Shown here: positions 51,603-58,808 of the stretch, in pieces | Layout of the letters: the number at the start of each line of letters is the position of its first letter | Position numbering within the stretch: position 1 is the stretch's first letter | Assembly: GCA_963710665.1 (NCBI GenBank) | Contig: CAVQBC010000001.1 | Span: 72,960 to 136,959 of the forward strand | Source: CAVQBC01 sp963710665 | Lineage (GTDB): Bacteria > Actinomycetota > Thermoleophilia > Solirubrobacterales > Solirubrobacteraceae | DNA length: 64,000 bases | Direction of reading: 5' to 3' | Notes under the pieces: model-generated | What the model was told of the DNA's origin: nothing | Databases searched by the model: none | What the model saw: the letters and a program-made list of their open reading frames with translations, nothing else | Made by a program: the position numbers and the translations under genes

Positions 51603-54368
51603 ATGCGGAGCGGACGAGTGAGCGAGGCGGCGACCGCGGAGGCGCGCGCCGCCGAGCTGCGCCGCACCATCGAGTACCACAACCACCGCTACTACGCGCT
51701 CGACGATCCGGAGATCGGCGACGACGCCTACGACGCGCTGCTCGACGAGCTGCGGGCGCTCGAGGCCGAGCACCCCGAGCTGGTCACGCCCGAGTCGCCC
51801 ACCCAGCGGGTCGGCACCGAGCCGGTCTCGCGCCTCGAGAAGGTCACGCACCTGCAGCCGATGCTCTCGCTCGCCAACGCCCGCTCGGAGGAGGAGCTGC
51901 GCGCGTGGGTGGACCGGATGCGCAACCACCTCGCCCGCGAGGGGATCGAGGACCCCCGGTTCGAGTTCGTGGCCGAGCCCAAGATCGACGGGCTGGCGAT
52001 CTCGCTGATCTACCGCGACGGCGCGCTCGAGCGCGGGGCGACGCGCGGCAACGGCGAGGTCGGCGAGGACGTCACCCACAACCTGCGGACGATCCCGTCG
52101 ATCCCGCTGCGGATCGAGGACGCCCCGCCGCTGATCGAGGTCCGCGGCGAGGTCTACATGTCCCTGCCCGACTTCGCGGCCCTCAACGAGCGCCGCGCCG
52201 AGCGGGGCCTGTCCACGTTCATGAACCCGCGCAACTCGGCGGCCGGGACGATCCGCCAGCTCGACCCGGCGCTCGCCGCCGACCGGCCGCTCTCGATGTG
52301 GTGCTACGGCGTCGGCGTCACCGAGGGCATCAGCTTCGCGGGCCACTGGGACGCGCTGACCTGGCTGCGCGAGCACGGCTTCCGCGTCAACGCCGACGTG
52401 CGCAAGCTCGAGGGCGAGGAGGACGTCGTCGCCCAGTGCCTCGCCTGGCAGGAGCGGCGCGGCTCGCTGGACTTCGAGATCGACGGCGTGGTGGTCAAGG
52501 TCGACGACGTCGAGCTGCAGCGGCGCCTCGGCGTGGTCGGGCGCGACCCGCGGTGGGCGATCGCGTGGAAGTTCCCGCCCACGACCGCGGTGACGACGCT
52601 GGAGGACGTCTCCTGGAACGTCGGCAAGTTCGGCGACCTGCACCCGTTCGCGGTGCTCACGCCGGTGCACGTCGGCGGCGTCACGGTCAAGCTCGCCACG
52701 CTGCACAACGAGGAGGACCTCGCCCGCAAGGACGTCCGCGTCGGCGACGAGGTGATCGTGCTGCGCGCCGGCGACGTGATCCCCCAGGTCGTCTCGCCCG
52801 CCCCGCACGCGGTCGAGCGCCAGGACCGCTCCGAGGTCCCCCGGCCGCCCGAGCGCTGCCCGTTCTGCGACACGCCCACCGTCAAGGGGGCGGGCGTCTT
52901 CACCCAGTGCCCGAACCGCGTGTGCCCGGAGCGCCAGTGGCAGCTGCTCAAGCACTTCGTCTCGCAGGGCGCGATGGACATCGACGGCCTGGGGGAGAAG
53001 CAGGTCGCCCAGCTCCAGCGCCAGGGGCTCGTCAAGACCGCCGGGGACTTCTACCGGCTCACCGCCGAGCAGCTCACCGAGCTCGAGGGCTACGGCAAGG
53101 TGTCGGCGGAGAAGACGCTCGCGGCGATCGACGGCTCGCGCTCCCGCCCCTTCGGCCGCGTGCTGTTCGCGATCGGCATCGAGGGCGTGGGAGGGGTCAC
53201 CGGGCGCAACCTCGCGCAGCACTTCGGCTCGATCGACGCGCTGCTGGCGGCGGACGCCGAGCAGGTCGCGGCCACGTCCGGCATCGGCCCGATCGTCGCG
53301 GGGCTGATCGTCGAGCAGCTCGCCGACGAGCAGATGCGCGAGCTCATCTCGGACCTCCGCGGGCTCGGCCTGACCTTCGAGCAGGAGGGCGCGTCGCCCG
53401 GCGAGGGCAAGCTGCGCGACCGCACCTTCGTGCTCACCGGCACCCTGCCCGACCTCACCCGCGAGCAGGCCGCGGAGCGGATCGCCGCCGCCGGCGGCCG
53501 CGTCACCTCCTCGGTGTCGAAGAAGACGAGCTACCTGGTGGCCGGCGAGTCGCCGGGCTCGAAGCTCGAGAAGGCCGAGCGGCTGGGCGTCCCGGTGCTC
53601 GACGAGCCGGGGCTGCTGGAGCTGCTCGAGAACGGGCCGCCGCCCGAGCCGGAAGAGGAGGAGGAGGGGGCTAGGCGCCGGACGCGCGGCGGTGGAGGTG
53701 GTCGACGCCGGAGGTGGCGGGCGCGGTGGTCACCCGCGCCAGGATGGCGGACGCGCCCGCCCCGGCCCGGTCGGCAGGACCTCGCCGGCCGCCCGGCGAT
53801 AGGCTGCCTGCCCATGGCCGACGAGTCGCTCTACGCCGTCGTCGAGATCCCCAAGGGGTCGTCGAACAAGTACGAGTGGGACGAGGAGCTGGGAGCCATC
53901 AAGCTCGACCGGCTGCTGTTCTCCTCGCTCGGGTACCCGACCGACTACGGGTTCTTCCAGGACACGCTCGCCGGCGACGGGGACCCGCTGGACGCGATGA
54001 TCGCGGTGTCGGAGCCGACGTTCCCCGGGTGCCTGATCGAGGTCAAGCCGGTCGCGCTGTTCCGCATGCGCGACCAGAAGGCGCAGGACAACAAGATCCT
54101 CTGCGTGCCGCTGACCGATCCCAACTGGAGCCACATCGAGTCGCTCGACGACATCTCGATGACCCTGCGCGACGAGATCTCGCACTTCTTCTCGATCTAC
54201 AAGACCCCCGAGTGGAAGGTCGTCAAGGTCGACGGCTGGTACCCGAAGGAGGACGCGCTGCGGTCGATCGAGCGCGCCCGCAAGCGCTGGCAGGAGGCGC
54301 AGGAGGGCGCGGAGGGATCGCCCGCCGCCGGGCGCCACAGCCACGGCGGCGGGTCGGACGACGACTGA
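51603..54368 (+). CDS. ligA: NAD-dependent DNA ligase, frame open through into ppa (fusion or lost stop)
   Basis: As written, one 921-codon frame. Residues 1-690 are a full LigA: NAD-binding Ia domain (YHNHRYYALDDPEIGDDAYD), adenylation lysine in AEPKIDGLAIS, OB fold, four-Cys zinc finger (CPFC ... CPNRVC), HhH repeats and a BRCT domain (LRDRTFVLTGTLPDLTREQA, about 600-670). The acidic end EPEEEEEG would stop at TAG 53672-53674 if the G5 run at 53666-53670 had one more G. Instead the frame crosses a 48-residue Arg/Gly linker and enters pyrophosphatase. The linker has the look of intergenic DNA and contains the ppa promoter, so a lost base (real or sequencing) is more likely than a designed fusion. 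GTG 51618, with GGAG upstream, may be the true start. Confidence 0.85.
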   Translation: MRSGRVSEAATAEARAAELRRTIEYHNHRYYALDDPEIGDDAYDALLDELRALEAEHPELVTPESPTQRVGTEPVSRLEKVTHLQPMLSLANARSEEELRAWVDRMRNHLAREGIEDPRFEFVAEPKIDGLAISLIYRDGALERGATRGNGEVGEDVTHNLRTIPSIPLRIEDAPPLIEVRGEVYMSLPDFAALNERRAERGLSTFMNPRNSAAGTIRQLDPALAADRPLSMWCYGVGVTEGISFAGHWDALTWLREHGFRVNADVRKLEGEEDVVAQCLAWQERRGSLDFEIDGVVVKVDDVELQRRLGVVGRDPRWAIAWKFPPTTAVTTLEDVSWNVGKFGDLHPFAVLTPVHVGGVTVKLATLHNEEDLARKDVRVGDEVIVLRAGDVIPQVVSPAPHAVERQDRSEVPRPPERCPFCDTPTVKGAGVFTQCPNRVCPERQWQLLKHFVSQGAMDIDGLGEKQVAQLQRQGLVKTAGDFYRLTAEQLTELEGYGKVSAEKTLAAIDGSRSRPFGRVLFAIGIEGVGGVTGRNLAQHFGSIDALLAADAEQVAATSGIGPIVAGLIVEQLADEQMRELISDLRGLGLTFEQEGASPGEGKLRDRTFVLTGTLPDLTREQAAERIAAAGGRVTSSVSKKTSYLVAGESPGSKLEKAERLGVPVLDEPGLLELLENGPPPEPEEEEEGARRRTRGGGGGRRRRWRARWSPAPGWRTRPPRPGRQDLAGRPAIGCLPMADESLYAVVEIPKGSSNKYEWDEELGAIKLDRLLFSSLGYPTDYGFFQDTLAGDGDPLDAMIAVSEPTFPGCLIEVKPVALFRMRDQKAQDNKILCVPLTDPNWSHIESLDDISMTLRDEISHFFSIYKTPEWKVVKVDGWYPKEDALRSIERARKRWQEAQEGAEGSPAAGRHSHGGGSDDD
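53800..53805 (+). promoter_or_regulatory. TAGGCT -10 element for ppa
   Basis: TAGGCT with an eight-base gap to ATG 53814; supports independent, leaderless expression of ppa despite the open frame from ligA. Confidence 0.5.
53814..54368 (+). CDS. ppa: Inorganic pyrophosphatase (family I)
   Basis: 184-aa family I soluble pyrophosphatase, hydrolysing PPi to phosphate. VVEIPKGSSNKYEWDEELG, LFSSLGYPTDYGFFQDTLAGDGDPLDAMI (read in parts; the DGDPLDAM acidic site is intact) and DPNWSHIESLDDIS are canonical. A His/Gly/Asp tail (RHSHGGGSDDD) closes it. Start ATG 53814 has TAGGCT eight bases upstream and matches the family start. The frame is continuous with ligA (see that entry). Confidence 0.96.
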   Translation: MADESLYAVVEIPKGSSNKYEWDEELGAIKLDRLLFSSLGYPTDYGFFQDTLAGDGDPLDAMIAVSEPTFPGCLIEVKPVALFRMRDQKAQDNKILCVPLTDPNWSHIESLDDISMTLRDEISHFFSIYKTPEWKVVKVDGWYPKEDALRSIERARKRWQEAQEGAEGSPAAGRHSHGGGSDDD

Positions 54369-54372
54369 CCGG

Positions 54373-54873
54373 CTAGCCGGCCGCGGTCTCGCGGTGCGTG
54401 AGCGCGGCCTCGAGGCGCTCCTCGGCCTCGGTGCTCAGCGAGCTCTGCAGCACGTGGCCGCCGTACTTCTGGATCTCGGGGAGCACCTTGTCGGGGGTGC
54501 TGCGGCGGACGAGCACGATCAGCGCCGCGCCGCCCGGCTCGAGCTTCTGCCCCAGTTCCTTCATGAACTTGTCGTCGACGCCGACGTCGGTCAGCGCGCC
54601 GGCCGCGCCGCCCGCGGCGGCGCCGATCGCGGCGCCCAGCAGCGGTGCGAGGAAGATCAGGCCGATCAGGCCGCCCCACAGCGCGCCGCCCGCGGCGCCC
54701 GCGCCGGTCGGGCTGAAGGACTGGTGGAGCTTGATCTTCCCGTCCTCGTTCTTGGTGACGACGACCCCGTCCTCCAGCTCCACGACGTGCTCGGTCTGCA
54801 GACGGCGCAGGGTGTCGAGCACCTCGCGGGCGGTGGCTTCGGAGTCGTAGGCGACCGCGACGAGATCACTCAT
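54373..54873 (-). CDS. DUF1269-like membrane-associated protein
   Basis: 166 aa with DLVAVAYDSEATAREVLDTL at the start, a central Gly/Ala-rich double glycine-zipper region (GAGAAGGALWGGLIGLIFLA, then GAAIGAAAGGAAGALTDVGV) and KELGQKLEPGGAALIVLVRR. This is the pattern of DUF1269, proteins of unknown function that may insert in membranes and are often stress related. ATG 54873 has GGAGGA nine bases upstream. Stop is four bases from the ppa stop, convergent. Confidence 0.82.
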   Translation of the reverse strand: MSDLVAVAYDSEATAREVLDTLRRLQTEHVVELEDGVVVTKNEDGKIKLHQSFSPTGAGAAGGALWGGLIGLIFLAPLLGAAIGAAAGGAAGALTDVGVDDKFMKELGQKLEPGGAALIVLVRRSTPDKVLPEIQKYGGHVLQSSLSTEAEERLEAALTHRETAAG

Positions 54874-54946
54874 ATGTGTCCTCCAGGACTTGGGGCGGAG
54901 ATTGGGTCGGGGCAGCCTCTCAGGTTCCGCGGTGCCGGTCGAGGCG

Positions 54947-56191
54947 TCAGCGGTCGCGCGGCGCCGCGGCGCCCGCGACGGGCCCGTAGCGGGCGAGCGC
55001 GACGGTCATCCGGTCCTGCAGGCGGCGCGCCCCGGTCGCGCTCACGCGGTTCATGAGGAACGCGAAGGCGACGCGGCTGCCGCTCGTCGTCGTGCAGTAG
55101 CCGGCCAGCGCGGAGACGCCCGTGAGCGTGCCGGTCTTGCCGCGGCAGCGGCGCTGGGCCGGCGTGCCGCGCATGCGCCTGCGCAGCGTGCCGCTGACTC
55201 CGGCGACCGCCAGCGAGCGCTGGAAGGCCGGGAAGGTGTCCTCCTCGCCCATGCGCTGGAGCAGCCGCACCACCTGGCGTGGGCTGGTGTGGTTGGCGCG
55301 CGAGAGCCCCGAGCCGTCGACCACGGTCGGGGTGAGGCCGAGGCCGACCACCGAGGAGCGCACGACCTGGGCGCCGGCGCGCGTGCTGCCCGCGCCGCCG
55401 TAGCGCATGCCGAGCGCCTTGAGCAGCGTCTCGGCCAGGAAGTTGTCCGACGGCACGTTGGTCCGGCGCGCGAGCTCGGCCATCGACGGGGAGGGCTGCT
55501 CGGCGAGCGTGACGGCGGCCGGCGGGGTGGCGCCGGCGGCGGCGCCCGCCGCGACGTCGACCCCCGCGCGCTCGAGCGCGCGCCGGAAGGCCGCGGCGGC
55601 GAAGCGCGCGGGGCGGGCCTGGAAGCCCGGCCGCTTGCCGCTCTTGCGCCCGCGGTTGAAGGTCAGCGCGCCGAGCGGCCCGACGTAGCGCGAGGTCTCG
55701 AAGCCCGACGACGGCGGGCCGCGCAGGGTGTCGAACGCCGACTCGTCCCCGATCACGCGGCCCGTCACCGCCCGCAGCCCCGTCTGGCGGACGAGCGTGG
55801 CCGCCAGCGCGCCTGCCTGGTCCGGGCCGAAGGTCGGGTCGCCGCCGCCGCGGACGTAGAGGTCGCCGGCCAGGACGCCGCCCGGATCGACGGCGGCGGC
55901 GCCGAGCGCGGTGGTGGCGAGCCGGCCGTCCGGGCCGAAGCGCAGCAGCGCCGTCGACGTCGTGTAGAGCTTCTCCACCGAGGCGGGCGTCCGCTCGCCG
56001 TCGGGCCGGATCGCCGCCAGCTCGAGCCCGCTCTCGAGGTCGATCGCGTAGGCGCCCGAGGACGTCCCGGCCGAGCGCATCTCGCGCTCGAGCGCGGTCC
56101 GCGTGGCGTCCGGCCCGGCCGCTCGGGCGGCGGGGGCGGCGACCGCGGCGAGCGCGAGCAGCAGGGCGCAGAGGCGGGCGGCGGCGTGCAT
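54947..56191 (-). CDS. dacB: D-alanyl-D-alanine carboxypeptidase/endopeptidase (PBP4, DacB type)
   Basis: 414-aa exported serine peptidase of family S13 trimming or opening peptidoglycan cross-links. A signal peptide (residues 1-24, ALLLALAAVAAPAARA) is followed by SxxK in ASVEKLYTTS, SxN in VPSDNFLAETLLKALG and KTG in GKTGTLTGVSALAGY. GDLYVRGGGDPTFG and DGSGLSRANHTSP are PBP4 hallmarks. ATG 56191 is the start of the signal peptide; a TACCCT element lies 11 bases upstream. Divergent from the patatin gene. Confidence 0.93.
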   Translation of the reverse strand: MHAAARLCALLLALAAVAAPAARAAGPDATRTALEREMRSAGTSSGAYAIDLESGLELAAIRPDGERTPASVEKLYTTSTALLRFGPDGRLATTALGAAAVDPGGVLAGDLYVRGGGDPTFGPDQAGALAATLVRQTGLRAVTGRVIGDESAFDTLRGPPSSGFETSRYVGPLGALTFNRGRKSGKRPGFQARPARFAAAAFRRALERAGVDVAAGAAAGATPPAAVTLAEQPSPSMAELARRTNVPSDNFLAETLLKALGMRYGGAGSTRAGAQVVRSSVVGLGLTPTVVDGSGLSRANHTSPRQVVRLLQRMGEEDTFPAFQRSLAVAGVSGTLRRRMRGTPAQRRCRGKTGTLTGVSALAGYCTTTSGSRVAFAFLMNRVSATGARRLQDRMTVALARYGPVAGAAAPRDR

Positions 56192-56248
56192 CGGGGCTCC
56201 GCAGGGTATGCAACCCACCCGTCGGACCGCAGTCGCGGTGCCTGCCAG

Positions 56249-57529
56249 ATGAGCAACGTCGTCGAGCTCGACAGCACGGGGGGCGGGGGCAAGCGCGCCC
56301 GCGCCCAGAGGAGGAAGGCCGCGCCGGCGCGGCGCCGGCGGCGCGCGTCGAAGACCGCGCTCGTGCTGGGCGGCGGCGGGTTCACGGGCGGCGTCTACGA
56401 GATCGGGGCGCTGCGGGCGCTCGACCTGCTGACCACCAACCGGTCGGTCAACGAGTTCGACGTCTTCGTGGGTACGAGCGCCGGCTCGCTGATCGCCGCG
56501 CTGGCCGCCAACGGGGTCACCCCCGAGCAGATGATGCAGGTGGTCAACGACCAGCCGCCGGCGTCGCTGCGCCACGTGGACCTCGACCTGCTGCTGCGCC
56601 CGAACGTCCGCGAGTTCGTGGTCAAGGGCGTCAAGCTGCCGCTGCACGTGCTCGGGACGCTCGGCCGGCTGGGACGCAACCTCGGGAGCTTCTCGCTGGT
56701 CGACCTCGCCACCGCCGTCGCGGACGCGCTGCCCACCGGCCTCTACAGCGGCGCGGGGGTCGAAGAGCTCGTGCGCTCGGTCCTCGCCGATCCCGGCCGC
56801 ACCGACGACTTCCGCCGGCTCGCCTGCGAGCTCTACCTCGCGGCCACCGACCTCGACACCTGCGAGCGGATCGTCCTCGGGGCCGACGGCTGGGACGACG
56901 TGCCGATCTCCGCCGCCGTGCGCGCCTCGTCGGCGCTGCCGATGGTCTACGAGCCGCACGTGGTCAAGGGCCGCGACCTCGTCGACGGCGGGATCGTCTC
57001 CACCACCAACCTCGACATCGCGGTCGAGGCGGGCGCGCGGCTGATCGTGGTCGTCAACCCGCTCGTGCCGTTCGTGAACGAGCGCTCGCCGGACGGCGGC
57101 GGCTCGCGCGCGCGCCGGGTGACCGGGATGGGCTTCCCGAAGATCGGCTACCAGGCGTTCAAGCTCGTGGCCTACCAGCGGCTGCACGAGATGGCGCGCC
57201 AGTGGCAGCAGGACTACCCGGGCGTCGACATCGTGCTGATCGAGCCGGAGCCCGACGACGAGCTGATGTTCCGCACGAGCGTCATGGACTACGCCGCGCG
57301 GACCGAGATCGCGCGGCACGGCTTCCGGTCGGTGACGCTCAAGCTCGCCGAGGACTACGACGAGCTGCGCGACGTCGCCCAGCGCCATGGCATCGAGATC
57401 TCCGCGACGCGCGTGCACCAGGCCCTGCGCCACCTCTCCGCCGAGAAGGAGAAGACGGCCGCGTGGCGGCGCATCCTCGAGCAGACGACGGGCGCGCTGC
57501 TGCGCCAGTCGGCCGGCGGTGCCGACTGA
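56249..57529 (+). CDS. Patatin-like phospholipase
   Basis: 426-aa patatin-domain acyl hydrolase. After a basic N-terminal tail (RRKAAPARRRRRASK) come the oxyanion GGGGFTGGVYEIG, the nucleophile GTSAGSLIAAL and the catalytic Asp in LVDGGIVSTTN. It probably hydrolyses acyl esters of membrane lipids at the cytoplasmic face; no signal peptide or transmembrane helix is seen. ATG 56249; only 57 bases separate it from divergent dacB, so the promoters must be compact. Confidence 0.9.
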   Translation: MSNVVELDSTGGGGKRARAQRRKAAPARRRRRASKTALVLGGGGFTGGVYEIGALRALDLLTTNRSVNEFDVFVGTSAGSLIAALAANGVTPEQMMQVVNDQPPASLRHVDLDLLLRPNVREFVVKGVKLPLHVLGTLGRLGRNLGSFSLVDLATAVADALPTGLYSGAGVEELVRSVLADPGRTDDFRRLACELYLAATDLDTCERIVLGADGWDDVPISAAVRASSALPMVYEPHVVKGRDLVDGGIVSTTNLDIAVEAGARLIVVVNPLVPFVNERSPDGGGSRARRVTGMGFPKIGYQAFKLVAYQRLHEMARQWQQDYPGVDIVLIEPEPDDELMFRTSVMDYAARTEIARHGFRSVTLKLAEDYDELRDVAQRHGIEISATRVHQALRHLSAEKEKTAAWRRILEQTTGALLRQSAGGAD

Positions 57530-57620
57530 GCGAGCCCCGTCCCCGTCCACATCGGCGGGGAGGGAGCGACCCCAGGTTGTGATCAGCGCGCCGGGCGGCG
57601 GCGCGCCGCGTGCGGGCGTG

Positions 57621-57812
57621 TCAGGCGGTTGCGACCCGCTGCTGCGGAGCAGAGGCCGGACTCGCCTGCTCACTCAGGTTCGCGAGGAACAGGGTCTTGT
57701 CGATACGGCCCTGGAAGATCGGAACGCCCATCTCCATGCACTTCTCGATCACCTCACGTCGCTCCATGCCGGCTTCGCGGGCGAGCTCCGTGGGCGTCAG
57801 GTGGATGGCCAT
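57621..57812 (-). CDS. Small helix-turn-helix-like protein
   Basis: 63 aa from ATG 57812: MAIHLTPTELAREAGMERRE then VIEKCMEMGVPIFQGRIDKT. The pattern (TPTELAREAGMERREVI, a turn, then a wing-like GVPIFQGRID) resembles small MerR/excisionase-type DNA-binding domains, but I do not recognise a named family. ACAGGAGG lies about 13 bases upstream. A longer frame to 57896 would add an Arg/His-rich, unlikely N-terminus. It is followed on the same strand by nothing and preceded by the Nif3-like gene 105 bases upstream, so the two may be co-transcribed. Confidence 0.6.
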   Translation of the reverse strand: MAIHLTPTELAREAGMERREVIEKCMEMGVPIFQGRIDKTLFLANLSEQASPASAPQQRVATA

Positions 57813-57917
57813 GCCTGCGTCGTGCCTCCTGTGGCGTTTGCAACGTCGACTGGAAGGTAGCGACCACTCCAGACGGCGGCAATGGTGAACGCGCAACGAG
57901 GGCTGAACCTTGGCCCC

Positions 57918-58679
57918 TCAGACGGGGTTCGGCAGGTCCACGAAGACGTGCTCGACGCCGAAGCGCGTCTCCAGCAGCTCCCCGAGCCGCCGCACGCCGA
58001 AGGTCTCGGTCGCGTAGTGGCCGGCCGCGACGAAGTGGATGCCGGCCTCCAAGGCGTCTGCCATCACGTGTTCGCGGGGCTCGCCGGTCAGGAACGCGTC
58101 GAGGCCGGAGGCGATCGCCTCGGGCAGGACGTCGGCGGCGGCGCCCGAGACGATGCCGATGCTCCGGACGCGCTCCGGCCCGCCGTCGAACACCAGCGGC
58201 TGACGACCCGTCAGCTTTCGGACGCGAGCGGTGAGCTCGGCGGCGTCGATGCCGTCCCCCGGGAAGGTGCCGGCGCGCCCGATCGCCCGCCCGCGGTAGT
58301 CGCCGAACGGCTCGTGCCCGGTGAGGCCGAGCCCCTCGGCGAGCAGCGCGTTGTTGCCGTGCTCGGCGTGGGCGTCGAGGGGGATGTGGTAGCCGGCGAG
58401 GCTCACGTCGTGCTTGAACAGCGGCCGCAGCCGCTCGGCCAGCGCGGGGCCGAGGCCGGTGGGCAGGAAGTCCCAGAAGAGGCCGTGGTGGACGAGCACG
58501 AGCTGCGCGTCGAGCTCGACCGCCCGGTCGACCAGCGCCCGCTGCGCGGTCACGCCGGTGACAACGCGCCGGACGTCCTCCGCGCCCGGCACCTGGAGCC
58601 CGTTCGGGCACCGATCCTCGTAGTTGGAGGGCTCGAGCAGCTCGTCGAGGAAGTCGATGAGAGCGGTCAGTGGGGCCAT
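57918..58679 (-). CDS. Nif3-like dinuclear metal centre protein
   Basis: 253-aa protein of the Nif3/YbgI/YqfO family. Metal ligands: LVLVHHGLFWDF (two His), GYHIPLDAHAEHGNN (Asp and His), and AGHYATETFGV (His and Glu) near the C-terminus. Members are toroidal hexamers sometimes labelled GTP cyclohydrolase type 2; their real function is open. This is the short form without the PII-like insert. In many bacteria it neighbours a sigma-factor gene or a C4-zinc-finger gene; here the divergent neighbour is a sigma factor. Confidence 0.92.
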   Translation of the reverse strand: MAPLTALIDFLDELLEPSNYEDRCPNGLQVPGAEDVRRVVTGVTAQRALVDRAVELDAQLVLVHHGLFWDFLPTGLGPALAERLRPLFKHDVSLAGYHIPLDAHAEHGNNALLAEGLGLTGHEPFGDYRGRAIGRAGTFPGDGIDAAELTARVRKLTGRQPLVFDGGPERVRSIGIVSGAAADVLPEAIASGLDAFLTGEPREHVMADALEAGIHFVAAGHYATETFGVRRLGELLETRFGVEHVFVDLPNPV

Positions 58680-58808
58680 CGGGTACCCGCGCGCGCAGAC
58701 GCGGCTAAGCTGCGTCGGCTCGCGCGGCGCAACAGTTTGTAGACGTTTGCGAAGCGCGCGCTACAACTTCTAACGCATCGTTCCTGGCGACTGCACGGAG
58801 GCCTGGCT

